This document shows positions 1 to 7,463 of a stretch of 22,025 nucleotides of DNA, piece after piece; within the stretch, counting starts at the first letter, position 1; each line of letters starts with the position of its first letter. The DNA is taken from contig CAYPEF010000022.1 in the NCBI GenBank assembly GCA_964409675.1, positions 1-22,025 of the forward strand. The letters run 5' to 3'. Made by a program: the position numbers and the translations under genes. The DNA comes from CAYMDD01 sp964409675. GTDB taxonomy: Bacteria > Pseudomonadota > Alphaproteobacteria > Rickettsiales > SXRF01. The notes beneath the pieces are model-generated. The model ran no database searches and was not told the DNA's origin. It saw nothing but the letters and a program-made list of their open reading frames with translations.

Positions 1-2
1 GC

Positions 3-1880
3 GTAAACGTTAATGGCATCGATAAAGACGGGAAAACCCCTCTTCATCACGTTGCAGACAAAAGCGTATCCACATCAATAGCCGAAATGCTGCTAGCAGC
101 AGGCGCCAGACCTGATATTAGCGATAAAGAAGGCAACACACCATTGCATATTGCCGCTCAGCACGGAAATCATGCTATTGCAAACCATCTCTTAAACGCA
201 TTCAAGGACCCCGGTAGGCGCGCCGCCTATGCAAATACCAAAACAGCGTCCGGTGAAACGGCATTGCACATAGCCGTAACGTCTTTTTATGATCCGAACA
301 ACACAACAATGATCGCGTTGCTGCTGCAGCAGGGCGCCGATTCCGATGCAAGGAATAATAAGGGCTATAATCCTTTGCATACAGCAGCCTCCAATGATCG
401 CAAGGAAGCGGTAGAAGCACTACTTGCACAGCATAAATCTCCTGAAGCCAGAAAAGCATACGCAAATACCAGAACCCCTGACGGCGATAATGCATTACAT
501 CTTCTAGCTGATTCATACATAGGAAGCGCGAAAAGCGCACCCTTATTGCTCGATAGCGGCGTATCGACAGAAGAGATTAATAAAAAAGGCTATAATCCAC
601 TGCAAGCAGCAGCCGATCGCGGGCATACAGATGCAGCCAAGGCTATATTGGCGCATTATAAAGCCCCTGAAGCTCGCAAGGAATTTGCAAACCGGTTAAC
701 TGTAAGAAAAGAAACTGTTTTGCATCTTGCATCTTATTCTAGCAATACGAGCAAAGAGCTTGTTGCACTATTCCTAGAAAATGGCGTTCCTATTAATGCT
801 ATTGATAAAAATGGATATAGCATGCTTGATAAGGCGTATTCTCCATCGAAGTCATTCAAAGAATTTCTCCGCATGAAAGGAGCCCTTACCGGCAAAGAGA
901 TCATCGAGGAAAATCTTACATCAGAAGCCAATAGCTCTGCCAGTTTTAAGGATCTGCTAAAACCCTACCCCCTTCCCTCTCCTAGACCTACAACACTCGA
1001 ACTGGTTGAGGGCCCTAAATTAGAAAAACTCAGTGGGAATGGTAAACTTTCACCTGCGGAAATACTGGTTGTCGAACGAAACCTATCAGGAGAAAGTGAT
1101 CATTTAGGAATCACCTCAGGCATTATCAAACATGCTTTCCCTGCGCTTACAGGCGATAATTCTGCGGCAGAGCGCGTGTTCCCGATTTTAGCCTTCACCC
1201 GCATCGTCAATTATACCGATAAACCGGAAGATAAAGTGCTACCCCTGCTATTACGCAATGATAAAGTGAAGCAAGGACGCGTAATTTTATCACAGAGCGT
1301 TGGAAGTATTGAGCTTAATAATATTCATATTCCAAATAACAATTCTGCCGATGATTGGAAATTAGCAGAACGGCTTAATCCAGTCCTTTATCATAGCGCA
1401 GGAAATGAACGTGATGGAAACGCGCCCAATGAACAAAATACTGGCATTCTGGCACATGGAGCGCGAGCAATCAGCGTCGGTGCGGCGGAATATCGCAATA
1501 ATCGGTATGAAGTAGAAGAATACTCGGAAGACCGGCCCGTCCTTACCGCTGCATTAATTGTTCGGGATCCGGGAACCTCTTTCAGTGCACCATTTGCGGC
1601 TGCGGTGCATGCTGCGCTTCAAGAAAAACACGGCATAGCCCCCGGCCGCGCCAAGGGGTTGACCCCCGAAGAGATTCAATTCGCCATGATCGCCTCTCTG
1701 CGCAAAGACGTCTATAATGAAGATGGCAGTGCGCGTCTCGAATTTTCCAACAAGCACGGCATTTTAACCTATAATCCAAGGGTAGGTTACGGCCTGCTTA
1801 CAGCCGAAACGGCAGAAGCCGCGAACCAGCTAGCAGCGAAACTAGCTGCATTTAAAGAAGATAAGCATTTAGCCACCGAA
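3..1880 (+). CDS. Ankyrin-repeat / subtilisin-like (S8) protein, N-terminal part (5' and 3' partial)
   Basis: The reading frame is open from the window's left edge, so the true start lies outside; the first in-frame ATG at 87 sits inside an ankyrin repeat and is not the start. Bases 3 to about 890 encode ankyrin repeats with TPLHIAAQ-, TALHIAV- and NPLHTAA-type cores. A divergent S8 peptidase domain follows. ESDHLGITSGII matches the subtilase His block (His codon 1101-1103), HSAGNE the oxyanion Asn block (Asn codon 1404-1406), and GTSFSAP the Ser block (Ser codon 1578-1580). The place expected for the catalytic Asp reads ILVVERN, with Glu at 1074-1076. No signal peptide is visible because the N-terminus is missing. 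Ankyrin repeats suggest protein binding; protease activity is uncertain. The frame enters the 10-N gap and very probably continues in the 1891-3351 frame as one gene. Confidence 0.85.
105..700 (+). repeat. Supra-repeat of paired ankyrin units (~75-77 codons)
   Basis: A module of two ankyrin units ends in a conserved insert: DPGRRAAYANTKT, SPEARKAYANTRT and APEARKEFANRLT. The aligned Tyr/Phe-Ala-Asn codons fall at 228, 459 and 684, giving periods of 77 and 75 codons. The copies have diverged at the DNA level, so this is an old internal duplication within the gene. Confidence 0.75.
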
Positions 1881-1890
1881 NNNNNNNNNN
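1881..1890. other. Assembly gap (10 N) inside a coding region
   Basis: Ten N bases. The left flank ends in accgaa and the right flank begins with accgaa. Collapsing this 6-base overlap joins the two flanking frames in phase (LATE followed by PFLQHVP). The gap is therefore probably a short unmerged overlap between contigs, not missing sequence. Ten is not a multiple of three, so the frame break at this point is an artefact. Confidence 0.9.
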
Positions 1891-3351
1891 ACCGAACCCT
1901 TCCTTCAGCATGTTCCGATTGTTGCCAGCACGACTTTGCCCGCATCTGCGCCGTCCGGACATTATGCCTACACCATAACCGCACCTGCGGATATGACGCT
2001 AAGTAGCATGACCTTTAACCTGCATAGCAATGAGGACAAAAAAAAGACGGCTTATTTCGAATTCCGCGGCGAAAAAACCCCTCTTCCTCTATCAATGGAT
2101 GACATTGCCACTGATCATGGGTTTTATGCTAACGATATTAAAAAAGGTGAAACAATTACTCTTGTAACCAGCCATCCGCTGGATGATAAAAAAACAACTG
2201 TCAGGCTTACAGGGTTCGCACCGGGAAGCGCAATTGCAGCATTCCGCGATACTCAGCTGACGCAGTGGCTTCAGGCCCAAGCCGCCGCTGCACCCGAACC
2301 AAAGCGCCTGCCTCCCGTTTCCGAGCCCCCTTCCAGGCAGGCCAGCGCGCAACCGTCTGCCGCTGCTCCGGCCATAGCGCCCCAGCACGCCAAAACAAAG
2401 GTTATCACTACACATGAAGTGCTCTGGATGCCGGTCAGGGATCAAACCGGTCAATTGTTCCTGATCGATGGCACCGACAAAGAAGCAGCTTACCGCACGC
2501 GCATCACCGAGAATTTTCATGCCTTCGCCAGCCGTGGCGTTGGCCGCGACCCCATAAAAGACGCTGGCGGCAATGCATTAGTTGCTCATAGAATCAACGG
2601 CAAAGATATTCTTCTTCATAAAGCGGATGACATATTAAAATCCCGCATAATGGCCGCCTTGAAGGCAAAGGGGATAGGCATGGACGCTATTCCCACTTTT
2701 GAAGAAGACGGAAGTCTCGCTCCCAAGAGAGGCCAGACAATGCCTGTTTTCACCAATACTGAATTCTCGAAAACAAAATCACCTGCGTCATACAAAGGCG
2801 CGTCCGCAAGTCATGACGCTTCGACAGAGGCAAGCGATCATACTTCAAAGCCGGGGACATTCACAATGGCTTCGCATGCCATTTCACACCACTCTTCGCC
2901 TGATGGAGCGGCATGCGAACCCGAATCCCTGCGTTCTGTCAGCCTGAAAGAACGCTGGACGCAATACCGCAATGCGCTTGCTCACCGGGTATTATCTACA
3001 ACGCGGCGTTTCGACGCTAACCGGGACGGTCAGTTGAATCAGAATGAATTAAATATGCTGTGGAATAACCATACTGAAAAAACGGCCCTGATATCCGATA
3101 TGCAACAGCTTATCCGGTCGTTCAATTATCAGGATACATCCGCTATTGTTCAGGAGTTCAAAGAAAATCCGGACCTTGCGCGAACATTTAATGTGGAAAG
3201 CCGCAAAGCGGAAGCAACCGCCGTCGCCAGTCAGCTTGCATATTATGCGAAAAGATATGGCGTCGATCTTAACCTGGCTTCCGCGTCAGATACCACTGCG
3301 CCTCATCCTCAGACCGCTTTACAGCATTCTAAAGACAGAACCCCCTCCTAA
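1891..3351 (+). CDS. Ankyrin/S8 protein, C-terminal part with EF-hand loop (5' partial at gap)
   Basis: The frame is open from the first base after the gap, so the ATG at 1936 need not be a start. The first ~115 residues (YAYTITAPADMTLSS..., YFEFRGEKTPL..., ETITLVTSHP...) look like a beta-rich domain, in the position where many secreted S8 enzymes carry a P-domain-like module; that comparison is inference. A Pro/Ala/Ser-rich linker (about 2280-2400) follows, then a mixed domain and a Ser/Thr/His-rich low-complexity stretch (about 2750-2930). Near the end, 3013-3048 encodes the 12-residue loop DANRDGQLNQNE, which fits a calcium-binding EF-hand: acidic or amide residues at loop positions 1, 3 and 5, Gly at 6, Glu at 12. 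I see no second EF-hand. The family of the C-terminal region is not recognised. It ends in TAA at 3349-3351. Confidence 0.8.
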   Translation, partial: TEPFLQHVPIVASTTLPASAPSGHYAYTITAPADMTLSSMTFNLHSNEDKKKTAYFEFRGEKTPLPLSMDDIATDHGFYANDIKKGETITLVTSHPLDDKKTTVRLTGFAPGSAIAAFRDTQLTQWLQAQAAAAPEPKRLPPVSEPPSRQASAQPSAAAPAIAPQHAKTKVITTHEVLWMPVRDQTGQLFLIDGTDKEAAYRTRITENFHAFASRGVGRDPIKDAGGNALVAHRINGKDILLHKADDILKSRIMAALKAKGIGMDAIPTFEEDGSLAPKRGQTMPVFTNTEFSKTKSPASYKGASASHDASTEASDHTSKPGTFTMASHAISHHSSPDGAACEPESLRSVSLKERWTQYRNALAHRVLSTTRRFDANRDGQLNQNELNMLWNNHTEKTALISDMQQLIRSFNYQDTSAIVQEFKENPDLARTFNVESRKAEATAVASQLAYYAKRYGVDLNLASASDTTAPHPQTALQHSKDRTPS

Positions 3352-3465
3352 ACAACTCATCTGCACGCTTTTTGCACAAAAAAGGCGGAAAAATTCCTTC
3401 ATTACGTCATCACCGCGCCATAACAGGCTGCCATGGTGGAAGCATCTTCACCAAGGGAGGCCATC
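3352..3465. other. Intergenic region before the membrane-protein / two-component cluster
   Basis: The 114 bases are AT-rich near 3370-3400, with a run of six A at 3379-3384, but I find no convincing terminator hairpin. The only clear signal is the strong Shine-Dalgarno AGGGAGG at 3454-3460, five bases before the ATG at 3466. The promoter of the downstream cluster probably lies here, but I cannot place it. Confidence 0.4.
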
Positions 3466-4953
3466 ATGCATCAAAAAACAGTAATGCATTTATACGCGTA
3501 TAAAACTGCATATAAATTCACCACTTGCGCGCTCCTTGCAGGGATAGCGGATTTTCTTTTTTATAACATGGTGGAGAACGGCTGGACGCTGGGGCTGTTC
3601 AGCCTGCTTTTGCTTGCGGCGGTAATATTGCATGCCGATAAACGTTTCCATCGCCGGTCCATGGATATTGCCACTCTGGCCGCACTAGGACTTTCGCTTG
3701 CACTGATGGAAGCGCGCAGCGGGCTGGCATGGTGGATGTATATCGCAACCATTATCGGCCTGTCGTTGATGACCAGAATAGCGGATACGCACAGCGCGCT
3801 CACGCTGGCAAAAAACGTCATTGATTACGCAATAAGTGGCTGGAGCCGCTTATGGAAAGATAACCGCCTGATGCTGCGCATTGCTAAGCGGCGCCGCAGC
3901 ACGCATCATACCAATACATGCAAGATATGGATCAGACACTGGCTGCTACCGCTGGGATTATCGGGTATTTTCATAGCGCTGTTCGCAGCGGCCAACCCGA
4001 TTATTGAACGCTGGCTGATGTTAATCCATTGGGATCAATTCTTTGAATTGCTGTCATGGGAGCGTGTGCTTTACTGGCTGCTGGTAGCCAGCTTCTGCTG
4101 GTCGGTGATCCGCCCCCGGCTTCCAAAGCGTTTCCGGCAAACTCCCGCCCAGAGCACAGTGCAGCTTCCGGCTTCACTAGCGGTATTATTCAACGCCCAT
4201 GCCATTCAAACCTCTTTGCTGCTTTTCAATGGCCTATTCTTTATCCAGAATATGCTGGATGCCGTATTCATCTGGAGCGGCGTTGCTCTGCCGGACGGCA
4301 TGACCCACGCGCAATATGCCCATCAGGGCGCTTATCCGCTGATGGCTACGGCACTGCTGGCTGCCGCGTTCGTACTGATCGCGTTCAAGCCCGGCAGTGA
4401 AAGCACCCCTGTCATCCGGGCGCTGATATATGGCTGGGTAGGCCAGAACCTCTTTTTGGTGGCCTCCGCCACCCTGCGCCTGACAGGCTATATAAGCGAA
4501 TACTCCCTCACCTGGCTGCGCCTGGTGGGGCTGATCTGGATGGGGCTGGTGGCACTGGGGCTGCTGCTGATTGTGGCGCGCATCTACCTCGGCAAAACCA
4601 ACAGCTGGCTGATACAGACCAACAGCATGGCGCTCTATGCCACGCTCTATGCATGCAGCTTTATCAATTTCGGCGGCATTATCGCGCAGTATAATGTCAC
4701 GCATTGTTATGAAGCAGCCGGACAGGGCGCTGCGCTGGACGTAGCCTACCTGCAACGCGAAATCGGAACGGAGGCACTGCCGGCACTGCTGTGGTTTGAA
4801 GAACATTATCCTGACAGTCCCGCGTATGAGCGCGTGTTTACGGCACATATCACGCTACGCCTGCAACTGGCCGACTCCATGCGCGACTGGCGGCAATGGA
4901 CATTGCGCGATATCCGGCTTTTCAACGATCTGCAACCGTCCATATCCTACTAG
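3466..4953 (+). CDS. DUF4173-like multi-pass membrane protein
   Basis: A 495-residue inner-membrane protein with about ten or more hydrophobic helices. The start at 3466 is chosen because AGGGAGG lies five bases upstream; the earlier in-frame ATG at 3433 would add 11 residues and has no such site. The central part (FNGLFFIQNMLDAVFIWSG, then ALPDGMTHAQYAHQGAYPLM, then FKPGSES) resembles the conserved core I associate with DUF4173 proteins; this is from memory and not searched. Residues after about 420 appear to be outside the bilayer and end with an Arg/Trp-rich segment. It is the first gene of a tight cluster with a DUF4153-like protein, a response regulator and a histidine kinase. Its biochemical function is unknown; a role in envelope sensing or transport is inferred from context only. 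Confidence 0.8.
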   Translation: MHQKTVMHLYAYKTAYKFTTCALLAGIADFLFYNMVENGWTLGLFSLLLLAAVILHADKRFHRRSMDIATLAALGLSLALMEARSGLAWWMYIATIIGLSLMTRIADTHSALTLAKNVIDYAISGWSRLWKDNRLMLRIAKRRRSTHHTNTCKIWIRHWLLPLGLSGIFIALFAAANPIIERWLMLIHWDQFFELLSWERVLYWLLVASFCWSVIRPRLPKRFRQTPAQSTVQLPASLAVLFNAHAIQTSLLLFNGLFFIQNMLDAVFIWSGVALPDGMTHAQYAHQGAYPLMATALLAAAFVLIAFKPGSESTPVIRALIYGWVGQNLFLVASATLRLTGYISEYSLTWLRLVGLIWMGLVALGLLLIVARIYLGKTNSWLIQTNSMALYATLYACSFINFGGIIAQYNVTHCYEAAGQGAALDVAYLQREIGTEALPALLWFEEHYPDSPAYERVFTAHITLRLQLADSMRDWRQWTLRDIRLFNDLQPSISY

Positions 4954-4962
4954 GAGCGCGTT

Positions 4963-6732
4963 ATGTTTAAACAAGCCTTCACTGTTTTCGGTTATGAAAC
5001 CCTGCGGGCGGTCCGCCGCTTCCCACTGCCGGTACTGTTCAGCATTCTTTTCTGCATAACGGCGGTCAGGGGCGTATATCATTACCCGCCCGATCATTCT
5101 CTTAAAACGCTCGCCATCGCTTTTTGCGGCTGTTTCTGGTTTATCGCCGCGACCCTGTTTGGCGAAAGCCGGGGCTGGAACGCGCTTCGCACCCATCTTC
5201 TCGCCCTTCCCGTTTTTCTAATCATCGGCTGGCACCTGTGGTGCGCTCCGGCCATTGCACCGGTTCTGGGCTTTCTCGGAACGGGGATATTTCTTCTTCT
5301 CTTCGTCGCCCCGTTTTTGCGCCAAAACACCGACGACAGGCAGATATGGCAATTCAACTATGGGCTATGGTCGCATATCGCCTTCACGTTTTTTGCGGCA
5401 ATCGTGCTTTATCTCGGTATCGAAGCCATTATCCTGAGCCTGGAATTCCTGTTCGGCTTCCATCTATATGCCAATATCTCCTTTGATGTATGGCTGGTGG
5501 TGGCCACCATGTTCTCGCCGCTGGTAGCGATGGCAGGCATTCCGCGGCAGTTCGATGCGGTCGCCACCGCCTATCCGCGCGCCAAACGCATTATTCTCAC
5601 CAATATCGCCATCCCGCTGCTGCTGCTTTATGCGCTGCTGCTTTACAGCTATATCGCCAAAATCATACTAACGGGCGAACTGCCAAAGGGTGGCGTGGCA
5701 TACCTGGTATCGGGATTCGGATGCGCCGGAATTGTTGTATATCTGGCAAGCTATCCCCTGCATGCGTCGCCCGGCATTATTTCCCTGTTCCGACGCGCAT
5801 TTCCCATCGTGCTGATTGCGCCGCTCATATTATTTGCTGTCGGCCTCAATGCCCGCATCTCCCAGTACGGCATTACCGAGGAGCGCTACGCTGTGCTGCT
5901 GAGCCTGGTATGGCTAACCTTATCCGTGGTTTTCATATACCGGAGGCATAGCCTTAAGCACATCTTATTCAGCGCGATTTTCCTGCTGCTTGCCGCTTCG
6001 TTTGGCCCATGGGGCGCGGTGGAGGTGTCTGCGGCCAGCCAGAAGCACCGGCTGGAACAACTGCTGATCAGGAATGGCATGCTGGTAAACGGCTTTATCC
6101 GCCCTGCCGCTCAGAATCTCAGCCCGGCGGACCGGGTGGATATCATGTCGATTGCGGATTACCTGACGGAAGCGAATCAGGCGGCGCGCCTTGCCCCATG
6201 GTTCGCCTCGCTGACTGAGCAACCTGACTATACCAGTGCCGCCGCCATCACCGATGCGATGGGCATAGTCTATATCGCCGCCTATGAGCGCAATCGTGAA
6301 GACCTTGCCTACCGATTCTCCTTCCGCAGTCCGAATCCGATGTATATGGCTGTCAGCGGCTATGATTACCTGACGGATATTGACATGTACCTTATCAACC
6401 AGCAGGAGACGACACGCACCCTGGAACTGGGAACCCCGCCGGATGCCGTTACGGTTTCGATCCGGTTTGACGCGACCTGCAACTGCTATACCGTGCAGCG
6501 CGCGGATACGCAGGAGAGCCTGACCTTCGAGCTGGGCGGCCTAATTTCCCAGTGGGACCGGAATCACAAAGGCCAGTCCAGCGATAATGACCTGCCTTTC
6601 CAGCTTGAGCTACAGGCGCAGCATCTCAAGGCTCGCCTGATCGTTAAAAGCTTTACCGGCAATTTCGCCGATGGCAATGCCAAGCCGAAGCTGGATTCCC
6701 TCAGTGCCAGCTTTTTACTGTCCGTTCAATGA
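4963..6732 (+). CDS. DUF4153-like multi-pass membrane protein with soluble C-terminal domain
   Basis: A 589-residue protein. AGGAG at 4952-4956 overlaps the previous gene's stop codon and lies six bases before this ATG, which implies co-translation with the DUF4173-like gene. Residues 1 to about 355 contain about ten hydrophobic helices, beginning with the RRFPLPVLFSILFCITAV segment typical of DUF4153 proteins as I recall them. From about residue 356 (AASQKHRLEQLLIRNGML) a hydrophilic region of about 230 residues follows, probably on the periplasmic face. It includes TCNCYTVQ, a possible thiol pair. The function is unknown. The stop overlaps the ATGA of a possible early start for the response regulator, so these genes are probably one transcript. 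Confidence 0.8.
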   Translation: MFKQAFTVFGYETLRAVRRFPLPVLFSILFCITAVRGVYHYPPDHSLKTLAIAFCGCFWFIAATLFGESRGWNALRTHLLALPVFLIIGWHLWCAPAIAPVLGFLGTGIFLLLFVAPFLRQNTDDRQIWQFNYGLWSHIAFTFFAAIVLYLGIEAIILSLEFLFGFHLYANISFDVWLVVATMFSPLVAMAGIPRQFDAVATAYPRAKRIILTNIAIPLLLLYALLLYSYIAKIILTGELPKGGVAYLVSGFGCAGIVVYLASYPLHASPGIISLFRRAFPIVLIAPLILFAVGLNARISQYGITEERYAVLLSLVWLTLSVVFIYRRHSLKHILFSAIFLLLAASFGPWGAVEVSAASQKHRLEQLLIRNGMLVNGFIRPAAQNLSPADRVDIMSIADYLTEANQAARLAPWFASLTEQPDYTSAAAITDAMGIVYIAAYERNREDLAYRFSFRSPNPMYMAVSGYDYLTDIDMYLINQQETTRTLELGTPPDAVTVSIRFDATCNCYTVQRADTQESLTFELGGLISQWDRNHKGQSSDNDLPFQLELQAQHLKARLIVKSFTGNFADGNAKPKLDSLSASFLLSVQ

Positions 6733-6742
6733 GAAAGAATAG

Positions 6743-6754
6743 GTTATCGATAAC
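6743..6754. promoter_or_regulatory. Perfect 12-bp palindrome before the response regulator
   Basis: The sequence gttatcgataac reads the same on both strands. It lies between the DUF4153 stop (6732) and the preferred response-regulator start (6780). It could be a protein-binding site, or simply coding sequence if translation starts at 6729. Confidence 0.25.
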
Positions 6755-6779
6755 GGCAAATTATGCTAGCGATAGCGAT

Positions 6780-7463
6780 ATGAGCAATACCATCCTCATC
6801 GTCGATGATGATCCGCATATCCGCGAAGTACTGCAATTCGCGCTTAGTAAAGCAGGATTCCGCACCGAGACAGCCGCCGACGGCAGCGAGGCGCTGGCCA
6901 AAGCCGGCGCGCAAAGCGTCGCCTGCATCGTGCTGGATATCGCGATGCCGGAAATGGACGGGCTGGAAGTCTGCCGCCGCCTGCGTAGGCATTCGGACAT
7001 CCCGATCCTTTTTCTCTCCTCACGCGATGAGGAGATCGACCGCATTGTCGGGTTTGAGCTGGGGGGTGACGATTACGTCAGCAAACCCTTCAGCCCGCGT
7101 GAGCTGGTGGCGAGGGTGCAGGCCATTGTAAAACGCACCCGGCCTAAATCCGATACCGCCCCCACCGCTTGGGAGCGGGGCATGCTGCGCGTGGATGCGG
7201 AGCGCTACACCGCTTTCTGGCAGGCCGCGCCCATCCCGCTTACCGCCACCGAGTTCATCCTGCTGGCTACGCTGCTGAAGCGCCCTGACAAAGTCTACAC
7301 ACGCGAGGCGCTGATGGAAGACGCCTACCCCGATATCACCGTCAGCGACCGCACCATCGACAGCCATATCCGCCGCATCCGCCAGAAATTCGCCGAGTAC
7401 GGGACTGGCAGCGTGATCGAGACGGTGCACGGCATCGGCTATAAGCTCGGCCCGTGCCAATAG
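6780..7463 (+). CDS. OmpR-family two-component response regulator
   Basis: A 227-residue regulator. The receiver domain has the acidic pair in ILIVDDDPHIRE, the phospho-acceptor Asp53 in VLDIAMPEMDG (codon 6936-6938), a Ser at the switch position (LFLSSRDE) and the conserved Lys102 in SKPFSPREL. The C-terminal winged-helix domain (LTATEFILLATLL ... RTIDSHIRRIRQKF ... VIETVHGIGYKL) is of the OmpR/PhoB type and binds DNA. I chose the ATG at 6780 because MSNTILIVDDD is the usual family start. An alternative ATG at 6729 overlaps the previous stop (ATGA) and would add 17 residues; neither has a clear Shine-Dalgarno. The gene overlaps the following kinase by 10 bases, so the two are translationally coupled and presumably cognate. 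Confidence 0.95.
   Translation: MSNTILIVDDDPHIREVLQFALSKAGFRTETAADGSEALAKAGAQSVACIVLDIAMPEMDGLEVCRRLRRHSDIPILFLSSRDEEIDRIVGFELGGDDYVSKPFSPRELVARVQAIVKRTRPKSDTAPTAWERGMLRVDAERYTAFWQAAPIPLTATEFILLATLLKRPDKVYTREALMEDAYPDITVSDRTIDSHIRRIRQKFAEYGTGSVIETVHGIGYKLGPCQ

Noticed and set aside
87..2006. A gene starting at the ATG at 87 and ending at 2006
   Set aside because: The frame is open upstream through another ankyrin unit, and the end at 2006 arises only from reading the 10 N as real spacing.
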